The notes beneath the pieces were generated by a model, which saw only the letters and a list, made by a program, of their open reading frames with translations, made no database searches and was not told where the DNA came from. 32,847 nucleotides of DNA from positions 1 through 32,847 of the forward strand of contig NZ_CALWJK010000025.1 of the NCBI RefSeq assembly GCF_944380975.1, written 5' to 3'. Position numbers and translations under genes: made by a program. The DNA is from an uncultured Agathobaculum sp. (GTDB lineage: Bacteria; Bacillota; Clostridia; Oscillospirales; Butyricicoccaceae). Below are positions 23,137 to 30,460 of this stretch, in pieces; positions within the stretch are counted from its first letter, which is position 1; every line of letters starts with the position of its first letter.

Positions 23137-23652
23137 TCACTCCCGCAGCATCGCACGGCGGGCGCGGTAATCCGGCATATACTGTTCCACCAGCGCCCAA
23201 AACCGCGGGCCATGGTTTTTGTGTACAATATGCGCCAGTTCATGCACAACGACGTAATCGACCGCCGCATCCGGGTAGTCCATCAGTCTCCACGAAAAGC
23301 ACAGTCGGTTCTGTGCGCTGCACGAACCGAACCGCGTGCGCGCCGACGTGATGCGGATGCCTGCCGGTTTTAGTCCCATTTTCTGCGCGTAATGCGCTAC
23401 CTTGGGCGGCAGTTCCTCCCGCGCGCGGCGGATGAGCTCAGCCTGCCGCGCTGCATCCGGTTCGGGATGTGCCTCCAAACGTGCCCGCTGCCGTGCCTGC
23501 GCACGCGTAATCCAGTCCGCATGCTCTCGGACAAACCGCTCAATCGTAGCCGCCGACGCGCGCAGCGGCGCACGCACGATTACGCGCCCCTCGCGCGTGA
23601 CCTCCAGCCCCAGCGTGCGGCGACGGGAGCGGCGCAACTCAACTCCGTCCAC
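23137..23652 (-). CDS. YgjP-like (DUF45/M48) metallopeptidase
   Basis: A 171-residue zinc metalloprotease-like protein with HELAH (137-141) and a downstream NHGPRFW (His147, probable third ligand). RFGSCS and CFSWRLMDYP are YgjP-family strings. It is shorter than the typical 220-240 residues, mostly at the N-terminus. It starts at GTG 23652, overlapping the transporter gene by 14 bp. Substrate unknown. Confidence 0.84.
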   Translation of the reverse strand: MDGVELRRSRRRTLGLEVTREGRVIVRAPLRASAATIERFVREHADWITRAQARQRARLEAHPEPDAARQAELIRRAREELPPKVAHYAQKMGLKPAGIRITSARTRFGSCSAQNRLCFSWRLMDYPDAAVDYVVVHELAHIVHKNHGPRFWALVEQYMPDYRARRAMLRE

Positions 23653-24523
23653 TGGCCTGCTCCCGGCTTTCCAAGGTGCGGTTATAGAAGAACATCAGCA
23701 CGGATACGCCGCAGATCACCAGATAACCCAGCACACTCAGCCCGTCCGGAATCTGATCGAACAGGAAAAAGCCGAGCAGCGCGGAAAACAGCACCTGTGT
23801 ATAGTCGAACACCGAGATTTCTTTCGCCGGTGCATGCGCATACGCCAGCGTTACGCCGAACTGACCGAGCGTGGCCGCCGCGCCCGCACCGAACAGACAG
23901 GCAAGCTGCGCCCCTGTCATTGGGTGAAAATCCAAAATCAGATATGGCAGGCAGAATAGCGTGGAAAACGTTGAAAAGAAAAACACAATGCGTGCGCTGT
24001 TCTCTCCTTTTTTCGATAAGGCGCGCACCGCCGTATAAGCCGCACCCGCAAAAATGCCGCCGAGCAAGCCGATCAGCGCCGGAAACATATCCGAAGAAAA
24101 GCCCGGCTTAATAATCAGCATGCTGCCGCCGAACGCTGCCAGCACCGCCAGATACTGCCAGACATTCGCGCGTTCCTTGAGCAAAAACAGCGAAAACAGA
24201 ATTGCAAAAAACGGCGACATCTTATTTAAGATGTTCGCGTCCGCAAGCACCAGACGGTCAATTGCATAGTAATTACACAAGATGCCCAGTGTGCCGCAGA
24301 TCGCGCGCAGCAGCAGCATGGGCAGGTTGCCCTTCTCCCACTTCCAGCTGACGCCCTTGCGCCGCAGCGCCACCGCCGCGACGATCATCGCAACCAGATT
24401 GCGGAAAAACGACTTCTGCATGGACGGCAAATCACCCGCCAAACGCACAAATGTACTCATCAGTGCAAAGCCAAATGCAGATAACAGAATAAACCCGATT
24501 GCCTTGCTTTTATTGGAAAGCAA
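23639..24523 (-). CDS. EamA/DMT-superfamily transporter
   Basis: A 294-residue integral membrane protein with about ten hydrophobic segments arranged as two EamA repeats (about 9-140 and 150-285). Typical pieces are SFFRNLVAMIV, NILNKMSPFFAILFSLFLLKE at the end of repeat 1 and DYTQVLFSALLGFFLFDQIPD in repeat 2. Substrates of DMT exporters cannot be told from sequence. The start is TTG 24523 behind GGGGAGGGGAGG. It heads the transcript that runs through the metallopeptidase and LacI genes. Confidence 0.88.
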   Translation of the reverse strand: MLSNKSKAIGFILLSAFGFALMSTFVRLAGDLPSMQKSFFRNLVAMIVAAVALRRKGVSWKWEKGNLPMLLLRAICGTLGILCNYYAIDRLVLADANILNKMSPFFAILFSLFLLKERANVWQYLAVLAAFGGSMLIIKPGFSSDMFPALIGLLGGIFAGAAYTAVRALSKKGENSARIVFFFSTFSTLFCLPYLILDFHPMTGAQLACLFGAGAAATLGQFGVTLAYAHAPAKEISVFDYTQVLFSALLGFFLFDQIPDGLSVLGYLVICGVSVLMFFYNRTLESREQASGRS

Positions 24524-24561
24524 CGGCCTCCCCTCCCCATATTTTTTATTATTCGTTTTAA

Positions 24562-24590
24562 ATTATAGCACAGTTTGGTTCGTCATGCAA
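24562..24590 (-). promoter_or_regulatory. Promoter of the EamA-YgjP-LacI unit
   Basis: On the minus strand TTGCAT (24590-24585) and TATAAT (24567-24562) are 17 bp apart, and the -10 is extended (TGC before it). Confidence 0.72.
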
Positions 24591-24608
24591 AGGCGTGCGC
24601 GCATCCGC

Positions 24609-24637
24609 TTGACCTTTTTCCATACACATGTTATCTT
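24609..24637 (+). promoter_or_regulatory. Probable selD promoter
   Basis: TTGACC (24609-24614) and TATCTT (24632-24637) are 17 bp apart. The selD ATG is at 24696, leaving a leader of about 50 nt. Confidence 0.52.
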
Positions 24638-24695
24638 TTTAATAGGATAACGGTTATTGTTCCGTTTCCTCCACTTTTTTATGAAGGAGCGGTCT

Positions 24696-25733
24696 ATGGA
24701 ACAGGAAATCAAACTCACCAAGCTCGCCAATTGCGCGGGCTGCGGTGCGAAAGTCGGCGCGGGTACGCTTGCCCGTCTGCTGGACGGCCTTGCCGTGCGC
24801 ACGGACGAAAATCTGCTGGTCGGTTTTGACAAAAGTGACGACGCTGCGGTTTATCAGGTATCGGATGACCTCGCGCTTGTGCAGACCGTGGACTTTTTCC
24901 CGCCGATCGCGGACGATCCGTATCTGTTCGGACAGATCGCAGCAACCAACGCCTTATCAGACGTGTACGCTATGGGCGGCGAGCCGCGCATAGCACTCAA
25001 CCTGCTTTGCATCCCGAAGTCTATGCCCGACAGCGCAGTGCACGACCTGCTGCGCGGTGGCTACAACAAGGTCTATGAGGCCGGAGCAGTCATCGCGGGC
25101 GGTCACAGCATTCTGGACGAAGAACCCAAATACGGTCTGTGTGTGACCGGCTTTGTCCATCCGGACAAAATCCTGACCAACGCAGGCGCACAGCCGGGCG
25201 ACGCGCTGTTTCTGACTAAGCCGCTCGGCGCGGGCATCCTGACGACGGCCGCCAAAGCCGACCTGTGCCCGCCTGACGTACTGGATGCCGTTTTTGCGCG
25301 CATGACCACACTCAACAAGGCTGCGCGTGATGCGATGGTGCAGTTCCGCGTGCATGCCTGCACGGATGTGACCGGCTTCGGCCTGCTCGGTCACGCACTG
25401 GAAATGGCACAGGGCAGCGGTGTGCAGCTCGATCTGGACGTTTCCGCACTGCCTATTCCGTCCGAAGCACTGGAATTTGCCCGCATGGGGATTCTGCCCG
25501 AGGGCATGTACCGCAACCGTAAATATGCGGAGGCGCTTGTTTCAGCGGGCGGCGTGCCGCTCGAAGTGCAGGATGCGCTATACGACCCACAGACCTCGGG
25601 CGGTCTGCTGATTGCGGTCGATGCCGCGGACGCGGACGCGCTGGCAGCCGAGCTGCAAAAAACCGTCCCGGATGCGCGACGCATCGGAACGGTTTCGGCA
25701 TTTGCGGGAAACGCCCGCGTCATTCTGCGCTGA
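24696..25733 (+). CDS. selD: Selenide, water dikinase
   Basis: SelD makes selenophosphate from selenide and ATP. The 345-residue protein has the catalytic N-terminal loop NCAGCGAKVG (Cys16 and Lys19, matching Cys17 and Lys20 of E. coli), then metal-site Asp residues in GFDKSDDAAV and TVDFFPPIADDPYLFGQIAATNALSDVYAMGG, all strongly conserved. The C-terminal AIRS domain has DVTGFGLLGH and YDPQTSGGLL. The active-site residue is Cys, not Sec. ATG 24696 has AAGGAG 6 nt upstream; a start 13 codons earlier lacks this. Its 3' end overlaps the convergent aminotransferase gene by 14 bp. Confidence 0.96.
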   Translation: MEQEIKLTKLANCAGCGAKVGAGTLARLLDGLAVRTDENLLVGFDKSDDAAVYQVSDDLALVQTVDFFPPIADDPYLFGQIAATNALSDVYAMGGEPRIALNLLCIPKSMPDSAVHDLLRGGYNKVYEAGAVIAGGHSILDEEPKYGLCVTGFVHPDKILTNAGAQPGDALFLTKPLGAGILTTAAKADLCPPDVLDAVFARMTTLNKAARDAMVQFRVHACTDVTGFGLLGHALEMAQGSGVQLDLDVSALPIPSEALEFARMGILPEGMYRNRKYAEALVSAGGVPLEVQDALYDPQTSGGLLIAVDAADADALAAELQKTVPDARRIGTVSAFAGNARVILR

Positions 25734-26871
25734 CGGCGGCAATCGCTTCCAGCGCGCGGTCAACCTCGTTTTCTGTGGTAAACCAACTGAACGACAAACG
25801 CACCGTGCCGCGCGGGAAGGTGCCGAGTGTGCGGTGCGCGCTGGGCGCACAGTGCAGGCCGCAGCGTGTCAGGACGCCGAAGCGCTCCTCAAGCGTCACC
25901 GCAACCTCCGCATTATCCTTTCCCGGGAAATCCAGACTGAACACCCCAACGCGGCCATCGACCGTGTCCGGGCCGACGAGTTCCACACCCGAAATGGTAC
26001 GCAGCCCGTCCAGAAAGCGCTGAGACAGCGCGCGGTCGTGCGCCTGCACCGCGGGTACAGTCACTTGCTGCAAATAAGCGAGCGCGGCCTCCCAACCGAA
26101 AATACCGGGCAGGTTGGGCGTGCCCGGCTCGAGACGGTCTGGAAAATACGCCGGTACTTCCTCGGAATCCGACACGCTGCCTGTGCCGCCGCTGACCAGC
26201 GGCTCCAGTGTTTCCGCGAAGTCCGGCCGCAGCAGCAGCGCGCCGATGCCCTGCGGGCCAAGCAAGCCTTTATGCGCGGGGACAGAAAGCGTACTCAACC
26301 CGAGCGTCTCAAAGTCAATCGGCACATGTCCTGCGGTCTGTGCGGCGTCGAGCGCAAAGGGAATGCCGCGCTCACGGCAGATTTCCCCTACTGTCTGCGC
26401 GTCCTGCACCGTGCCGGACACATTGGACGCGTGTGCGAGCAGTACCAAACGGGTGTTTTCCCTCAGCAGTGACTCTATCTTGTCTATTTGCAAACGTCCT
26501 TCCCGGTTGCACGGGATGCGGTCGAACGTCACCCCGCGGCTGGCAAGCTGTCCGAGCGGCCGCATGACCGCATTGTGTTCCATTGCGGACACCAGACAGT
26601 GGTCGCCCGACCGCAGTGTACCGAATAAAAGCAGGTTCAGCCCCCATGTGTTGCCCGGCGTGAGGATCACATGCGGCACGGAGGAAAAGGAGAACAGCTC
26701 GCATAAACGCTGCCGCAAACGCAGCGTGACCAGCTCGGCCTGTTGCGCGGATGCATATGAACCGCGGTTGACGCTCGCGCCGATTTGATCGACATATTCC
26801 CGCATGCGTGCGGCAACAGCAGGCGGCTTGGGAAACGAGGTCGCAGCGTTGTCCAGATAAACCGAATGCAT
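25720..26871 (-). CDS. Class V aminotransferase, cysteine desulfurase/selenocysteine lyase-like
   Basis: A 383-residue PLP enzyme of the cysteine-desulfurase group. It starts YLDNAATSFPKP, has the PLP Lys in PAHKGLLGPQGIG (Lys201) and the catalytic Cys in GLHCAP (Cys341). The sequence pattern fits the TIGR01977 subfamily that recurs beside selD and yedF. The likely role is to supply Se (or S) from Sec/Cys to SelD or to the carrier proteins across the divergent promoter. ATG 26871 has GGGAGG 8 nt upstream; an upstream start adding 17 residues has none. Confidence 0.88.
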   Translation of the reverse strand: MHSVYLDNAATSFPKPPAVAARMREYVDQIGASVNRGSYASAQQAELVTLRLRQRLCELFSFSSVPHVILTPGNTWGLNLLLFGTLRSGDHCLVSAMEHNAVMRPLGQLASRGVTFDRIPCNREGRLQIDKIESLLRENTRLVLLAHASNVSGTVQDAQTVGEICRERGIPFALDAAQTAGHVPIDFETLGLSTLSVPAHKGLLGPQGIGALLLRPDFAETLEPLVSGGTGSVSDSEEVPAYFPDRLEPGTPNLPGIFGWEAALAYLQQVTVPAVQAHDRALSQRFLDGLRTISGVELVGPDTVDGRVGVFSLDFPGKDNAEVAVTLEERFGVLTRCGLHCAPSAHRTLGTFPRGTVRLSFSWFTTENEVDRALEAIAAVSAE

Positions 26872-26923
26872 GGCATTTTCCTCCCGATGTCTGCGGAGCA
26901 CTTTGTCCGCATACTTTTTCATC

Positions 26924-26952
26924 AGTGTAACACAGGACCGGACAAATGTAAA
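26924..26952 (-). promoter_or_regulatory. Promoter of the class V aminotransferase gene
   Basis: On the minus strand TTTACA (26952-26947) and TACACT (26929-26924) are 17 bp apart. I found no equally good plus-strand promoter for yedE in the same gap. Confidence 0.6.
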
Positions 26953-26998
26953 ACCAGCCTTGTTGCAGCATACATTTCACAAACCAAAGGAGATTCAC

Positions 26999-28090
26999 AT
27001 GAACAAAAACAAATATCTGGTGATTTTCACCGGTGTGATCGTCGGCCTTGCGGCGCTGGCGCTCACGGCGGCGGGCAATCCCGCCAATATGGGCTTTTGT
27101 ATCGCCTGCTTCCTCCGTGACATCGCGGGCGGTCTTGGTCTGCACAGCGCGGAAAAGGTGCAGTATCTGCGCCCGGAGATCGTCGGCCTTGTCCTCGGCG
27201 CAACAATTGCCGCGCTTGCGGGCAAGGAATTCCGCGCACGCGCCGGTTCTGCGCCCGCTCTGCGCTTTGTGCTGGGCATGATCGTCATGGTCGGCGCACT
27301 GGCCTTCCTCGGCTGCCCGCTGCGCATGGTGCTGCGTCTAGGCGGCGGCGACGTGACCGCCATTGCAGGCCTTGTCGGCTTCGCCGCGGGCATCGGCGTG
27401 GGCGTGCTATGTCTAAAAAAAGGCTTTTCGCTCGGCCGCGCACGCAAAGTACAGAAAGCGGACGGCTTCGTGCTGCCCGGCTTTATGATTGCCGTGCTGA
27501 CGCTGCTGCTTCTCGCGCCGTCCTTCATCCGTTTTTCGCAGGCAGGTCCGGGTGCAAGCCATGCACCTTGGCTGATTGCACTGGCAGGCGGTCTGATCGT
27601 CGGCGTGCTGGCACAGAAAAGCCGCCTGTGCATGGCGGGCGGTCTGCGCGACGTGTTCCTGTTCCGTGATTTTCACCTGCTGACCGGTTTTATCGCCATT
27701 TTCGTGACTGTTCTAGTCGGTAACCTTGTGCTGGGTAACTTTAACCCCACCCTTGCCGTACAGCCGGTCGCGCACCATGACTATGTGTGGAGCTTCCTCG
27801 GCATGGCCATGGCTGGCTGGGGGTCGGTGCTGCTGGGCGGCTGCCCGCTGCGTCAGCTGATCCTCGCTGGTGAGGGCAGCGGCGACAGCGCGGTGACCGT
27901 GTTCGGCATGCTGGTCGGTGCGGCGCTCGCGCATAACTTCGGCATGGCAGGCAATGCGGACGCGATGACCGACGGCGTATTCACCGCGGGCGGCGTGGCG
28001 CAGACCGGTCGCATCGGCATCGTGATCGGCCTGATTTTGCTTGCCATGATTTCTTATGCAAATTTACACCGGGAGGAGAAAACAAAATGA
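26999..28090 (+). CDS. yedE: YedE-family putative selenium transporter
   Basis: A 363-residue integral membrane protein of the YeeE/YedE group with about ten hydrophobic segments. Paired Cys-containing motifs are GFCIACFLRDIAGG near 30, GCPLRMVLRLGGGD (about 102-115) and GGCPLRQLILAGEGSGD (about 280-296). These motifs and the position between selD and yedF mark the selenium-associated YedE subgroup. Import of selenite or another Se species is inferred from genomic context. ATG 26999 has AAAGGAG; its stop overlaps the next start as ATGA. Confidence 0.88.
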   Translation: MNKNKYLVIFTGVIVGLAALALTAAGNPANMGFCIACFLRDIAGGLGLHSAEKVQYLRPEIVGLVLGATIAALAGKEFRARAGSAPALRFVLGMIVMVGALAFLGCPLRMVLRLGGGDVTAIAGLVGFAAGIGVGVLCLKKGFSLGRARKVQKADGFVLPGFMIAVLTLLLLAPSFIRFSQAGPGASHAPWLIALAGGLIVGVLAQKSRLCMAGGLRDVFLFRDFHLLTGFIAIFVTVLVGNLVLGNFNPTLAVQPVAHHDYVWSFLGMAMAGWGSVLLGGCPLRQLILAGEGSGDSAVTVFGMLVGAALAHNFGMAGNADAMTDGVFTAGGVAQTGRIGIVIGLILLAMISYANLHREEKTK

Positions 28091-28299
28091 TCGACGCAAG
28101 AGGTTATTCCTGCCCCATGCCCGTGGTCATGGTGCAAAAGGAAGTCAAGAAAAGCGCACCCGATACGCTCGAGGTTCTGGTTGACGACCCGTGCGCGGTG
28201 GAAAACATTACCCGCTTTGCAAACAACAACGGCTACGAAGCGGCATCCCGCGAAACAGGCGACGAAGAGTTTGCCCTGACACTAACCAAAAAGGCATGA
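28087..28299 (+). CDS. TusA/YedF-like sulfurtransferase, single domain
   Basis: A 70-residue protein with the TusA fold. The motif YSCPMPVV (Cys9-Pro10-Met11-Pro12) is the S/Se-carrying cysteine, and the C-terminal part (DDPCAVENITRFANNNGYE) follows the family. Selenium-associated YedF is usually about 200 residues with a second DsrE-like domain; that domain is missing here. ATGA overlaps on both sides tie its translation to yedE and the DUF3343 gene. A carrier of persulfide or selenopersulfide for the SelD system is the likely role. Confidence 0.85.
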   Translation: MIDARGYSCPMPVVMVQKEVKKSAPDTLEVLVDDPCAVENITRFANNNGYEAASRETGDEEFALTLTKKA

Positions 28300-28538
28300 G
28301 CGAGTTTATTGCGACCTTCCACACACATCTGAGCGCAATGCTGAGCTTTCAGGCGCTGCAAAACGCCGGCTGCCAAGCGAAAATGCAGCCCGTGCCGCGT
28401 GTACTCAGTTCGTCCTGCGGCACCTGCGTGCGCTTTTCATCCGAAGCCGACTGCCGTGACCTGCTTGATGCGGATGCGGAAGCGCTCTATGCTGTCGAGG
28501 ACGGCAGCTATCGTCTGCTGTGGCAGAATGAGGACTGA
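28296..28538 (+). CDS. DUF3343 putative Se/S carrier protein
   Basis: An 80-residue protein. The family pattern is an N-terminal IATFHTHLSAMLSFQALQNAG helix region, a central VPRVLSSSCGTCVRF with the CxxC pair (Cys41, Cys44), and an acidic C-terminus. DUF3343 genes cluster with selD, yedE and yedF, and the CGTC pair suits a thiol/selenol carrier; this function is inferred. It overlaps the TusA-like gene by ATGA and precedes yqeC by 3 bp. Confidence 0.83.
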   Translation: MSEFIATFHTHLSAMLSFQALQNAGCQAKMQPVPRVLSSSCGTCVRFSSEADCRDLLDADAEALYAVEDGSYRLLWQNED

Positions 28539-28541
28539 GAA

Positions 28542-29243
28542 ATGCAGCCGAAATTCATTTCTATCGTCGGTGCGGGCGGCAAAACGACCGCGCTGCGTGC
28601 TCTCGCCCGCGCGCTGACATCCCGCCGCGTATTGGCGACCACCACGACCCATATGTTCCCCGTCCCGCCGCCGGACTGCTGTACTTTTTTAATGGATCCC
28701 ACGCCCGAAGAATTGCTTTTGCAGCTTACTCTGCCGGGCGCGGTCTGCGCAGGCCGACAAGCCGAAGGCGGCAAGCTATGCGCGCTCTCTCCCGCCCTGC
28801 TCACACAGGCAGCGGCGGCAGCCGATTTCGTGCTGTGTGAAGCGGACGGCGCGCACCGCCTGCCGCTCAAATTGCATCGCGCCGACGAGCCAGTGCTTGC
28901 CCCGCAGACCGATCTGTGCCTGATAATTGCAGGACTGTCCGCACTCGGCAAGCCGGTGCGGGATGTGGTGCATCGCTATGCGCTGTGTCCGGGCTGGGCT
29001 GTGAATCCAGAACAACTTGTCGGCATCCCGGAACTGCTGTACTGCGTGCGGGAAACTGCCGCGGCCTGTGGCTTACCGCCAGAAAAGCTGCGTGTGCTGC
29101 TCAATCAGGCGGACACACCTATGTCTTCCGCCATGGCGGAACCCGCGGTACAGGTGCTTCGCACCGACGGTCTGGACTGCCGTATCGGCAGCCTGCACAG
29201 TGACCCAAATCTGCTGTATCGCTGGATTTTCTCCGAAGCATAA
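28542..29243 (+). CDS. yqeC: Selenium cofactor biosynthesis protein YqeC
   Basis: A 233-residue P-loop-type protein. GAGGKTT (10-16) is a modified Walker A, then TTTTHMFPVP and CEADGAHRLPLKLH (the ADGA block is typical), and a C-terminal LRVLLNQAD segment. YqeC is required for the labile selenium cofactor of selenium-dependent molybdenum hydroxylases, by phylogenetic profile. It is the last gene of the yedE unit. No hydroxylase gene is in the window. No clear terminator follows; the next 90 bp is a dinB relic on the other strand. Confidence 0.88.
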   Translation: MQPKFISIVGAGGKTTALRALARALTSRRVLATTTTHMFPVPPPDCCTFLMDPTPEELLLQLTLPGAVCAGRQAEGGKLCALSPALLTQAAAAADFVLCEADGAHRLPLKLHRADEPVLAPQTDLCLIIAGLSALGKPVRDVVHRYALCPGWAVNPEQLVGIPELLYCVRETAAACGLPPEKLRVLLNQADTPMSSAMAEPAVQVLRTDGLDCRIGSLHSDPNLLYRWIFSEA

Positions 29244-29248
29244 AAAAA

Positions 29249-29335
29249 CGGCCCGTCGGCGAGCGTCGGGTCGAGCAAAGTCTCGACCGATGCGTAAAAC
29301 GAATTGCAGTCACAGTGCAAAATCGTGCGCTCCAC
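29249..29335 (-). pseudogene. dinB: dinB (DNA polymerase IV) 5' remnant
   Basis: From GTG 29335 the minus strand reads VERTILHCDCNSFYASVE and continues TLLDPTLADGP, the unmistakable N-terminus of DinB with its metal-binding DCNSFYASVE block. After 29 codons homology stops, at the yqeC 3' end; the frame then runs antisense through yqeC with no polymerase similarity. It keeps GGAGGGAG as SD and a good promoter. Since full DinB is about 400 residues, this is a truncated relic. Confidence 0.85.
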
Positions 29336-29368
29336 GCGGCTCCCTCCAATCGAACATTTGTTTCTTTT

Positions 29369-29397
29369 ATTGTAGCAGAGAATTTGCGCCTTGACAA
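29369..29397 (-). promoter_or_regulatory. Promoter of the dinB relic
   Basis: On the minus strand TTGTCA (29397-29392) and TACAAT (29374-29369) are 17 bp apart. Its -35 overlaps the -35 of the thi promoter on the opposite strand. Confidence 0.6.
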
Positions 29398-29419
29398 CCA
29401 CTTTTCGCAGGACTATACT
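29391..29419 (+). promoter_or_regulatory. Promoter of the thi operon
   Basis: TTGACA (29391-29396) and TATACT (29414-29419) are 17 bp apart. The start near 29426 is right at the beginning of the TPP riboswitch. Confidence 0.82.
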
Positions 29420-29425
29420 GGATTT

Positions 29426-29511
29426 GCAAGCAAGGGTGCCGTGATGAGCGGCTGAGAGGGCGAGAGCCTAACCTTTTGAACCTGTTGGTTAGCACCATCG
29501 TAGGGAAGCTG
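29426..29511 (+). ncRNA. TPP riboswitch (THI box)
   Basis: The conserved core is present in order: GGGTGCC, then CTGAGA (29452-29457), ACCTTTTGAACCTG (29471-29484) and CGTAGGGAAG (29499-29508). It binds thiamine pyrophosphate. It lies between the promoter and the terminator ahead of thiS, so it controls thiSFGH by transcription termination when TPP is plentiful. Confidence 0.95.
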
Positions 29512-29530
29512 TCGCATCGCAAATGTTTTT

Positions 29531-29573
29531 ATGCTCCGGTTTTACCGCATGGTGAAACCGGAGTATTTTTATT
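29531..29573 (+). terminator. Riboswitch expression-platform terminator
   Basis: A stem of up to 16 bp (29531-29546 with 29551-29566; core CTCCGGTTT/AAACCGGAG, two G-T pairs) around GCAT is followed by TTTTTATT. It lies 20 bp after the riboswitch and 20 bp before thiS. Confidence 0.88.
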
Positions 29574-29592
29574 GCCTGAAAGAAGTGATTTT

Positions 29593-29787
29593 GTGAAAGT
29601 AAACGGAGAAATTTGTGCAGTTCCCTCAGAAATGACCATACAGTCTCTTTTAGAACAGCGTGGACATGATCCGCAGCGCGTCGCGGTCGAGCGCAACGGA
29701 CAAATTGTGCCGCGCGCTCGGTTCAGTGACGAAACGCTGCACGAGGACGATGTGATCGAAATTGTGCAGTTTGTCGGCGGGGGCTGA
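29593..29787 (+). CDS. thiS: Sulfur carrier protein ThiS
   Basis: A 64-residue ubiquitin-like sulfur carrier that donates sulfur to the thiazole ring after thiocarboxylation of its C-terminal Gly. It starts VKVNGE and ends IVQFVGGG, with the required terminal Gly-Gly and the DDVIEIVQ strand before it. The start is GTG 29593 with a weak AAGAAG SD. The open frame extends upstream through the terminator, but that part is leader RNA. Confidence 0.92.
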   Translation: MKVNGEICAVPSEMTIQSLLEQRGHDPQRVAVERNGQIVPRARFSDETLHEDDVIEIVQFVGGG

Positions 29788-29792
29788 AGCCT

Positions 29793-30428
29793 ATGCATTT
29801 GACCAAAGAAGAACTGCACGCCGCGCTCGTCGAGCGGCACGGCGCAGACATTCAGCAAAAGCTCGACGGTGCTGCGGTGGGCATCGCAGGGCTGGGTGGG
29901 CTTGGTTCCAACATCGCCGTGCAGCTGGCGCGGCTGGGTGTAGGACGGCTGGTGCTGGTGGATTTCGACACAGTGGAGGTGAGCAACCTCAACCGGCAGC
30001 ACTACACGATGAAGGACATCGGCATCCCCAAAACGCTGGCGCTGCTCGAACAGCTGGAAGCCATCAACCCCTATCTGCAATACGAACCGCACACCGAGCG
30101 CATCATCCCAGCCAATGCCGCGCGCCTGTTCGCGGGCTGTGACGTGGTCTGCGAAGCATTCGACCGCGCCGACCAGAAAGCCATGCTGATCGAAACGCTG
30201 CTCGAACAGCTGCCGGACACGCCCATTGTTTCGGGCAGCGGTATGGCGGGCTTTGGTTCGGCGAACCTGATGCACACCGAGCGCCGCTTCGGGCGGCTTT
30301 ATGTGTGCGGGGACGGGTCGAGCGACGTGGCAGACGGCATCGGCCTGATGGCGCCGCGCGTTGCGGTCTGTGCCGCGCAGCAGGCGACCATGGTGCTGCG
30401 GCTGCTGCTCGGACATACCGACCCGTAA
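29793..30428 (+). CDS. thiF: ThiS adenylyltransferase ThiF
   Basis: A 211-residue E1-like enzyme that adenylates the ThiS C-terminus. It has the nucleotide-binding GLGGLGSN (33-40), [15 protein letters not shown] with the conserved Asp and Arg, and a C-terminal [17 protein letters not shown] helix. It starts 5 bp after thiS. It is of the short ThiF type found with thiS-thiG-thiH in anaerobic Firmicutes and lacks the zinc-Cys pairs of longer MoeB-like proteins. Confidence 0.92.
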   Translation: MHLTKEELHAALVERHGADIQQKLDGAAVGIAGLGGLGSNIAVQLARLGVGRLVLVDFDTVEVSNLNRQHYTMKDIGIPKTLALLEQLEAINPYLQYEPHTERIIPANAARLFAGCDVVCEAFDRADQKAMLIETLLEQLPDTPIVSGSGMAGFGSANLMHTERRFGRLYVCGDGSSDVADGIGLMAPRVAVCAAQQATMVLRLLLGHTDP

Positions 30429-30460
30429 GTATCCAACATGACAAAAGGAGAGAAAAGACA

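Noticed and set aside
23392-24111. 239-codon plus-strand frame
   Set aside because: Arg/Pro/Ser-rich antisense of the YgjP-like peptidase and EamA transporter genes.
24696-24760. Selenocysteine in SelD
   Set aside because: The catalytic codon is a Cys codon and no in-frame TGA occurs, so SelD is not itself a selenoprotein here.
29476-29592. N-terminal extension of ThiS
   Set aside because: It would translate the riboswitch and terminator; ThiS is normally about 65 residues and begins at the GTG at 29593.
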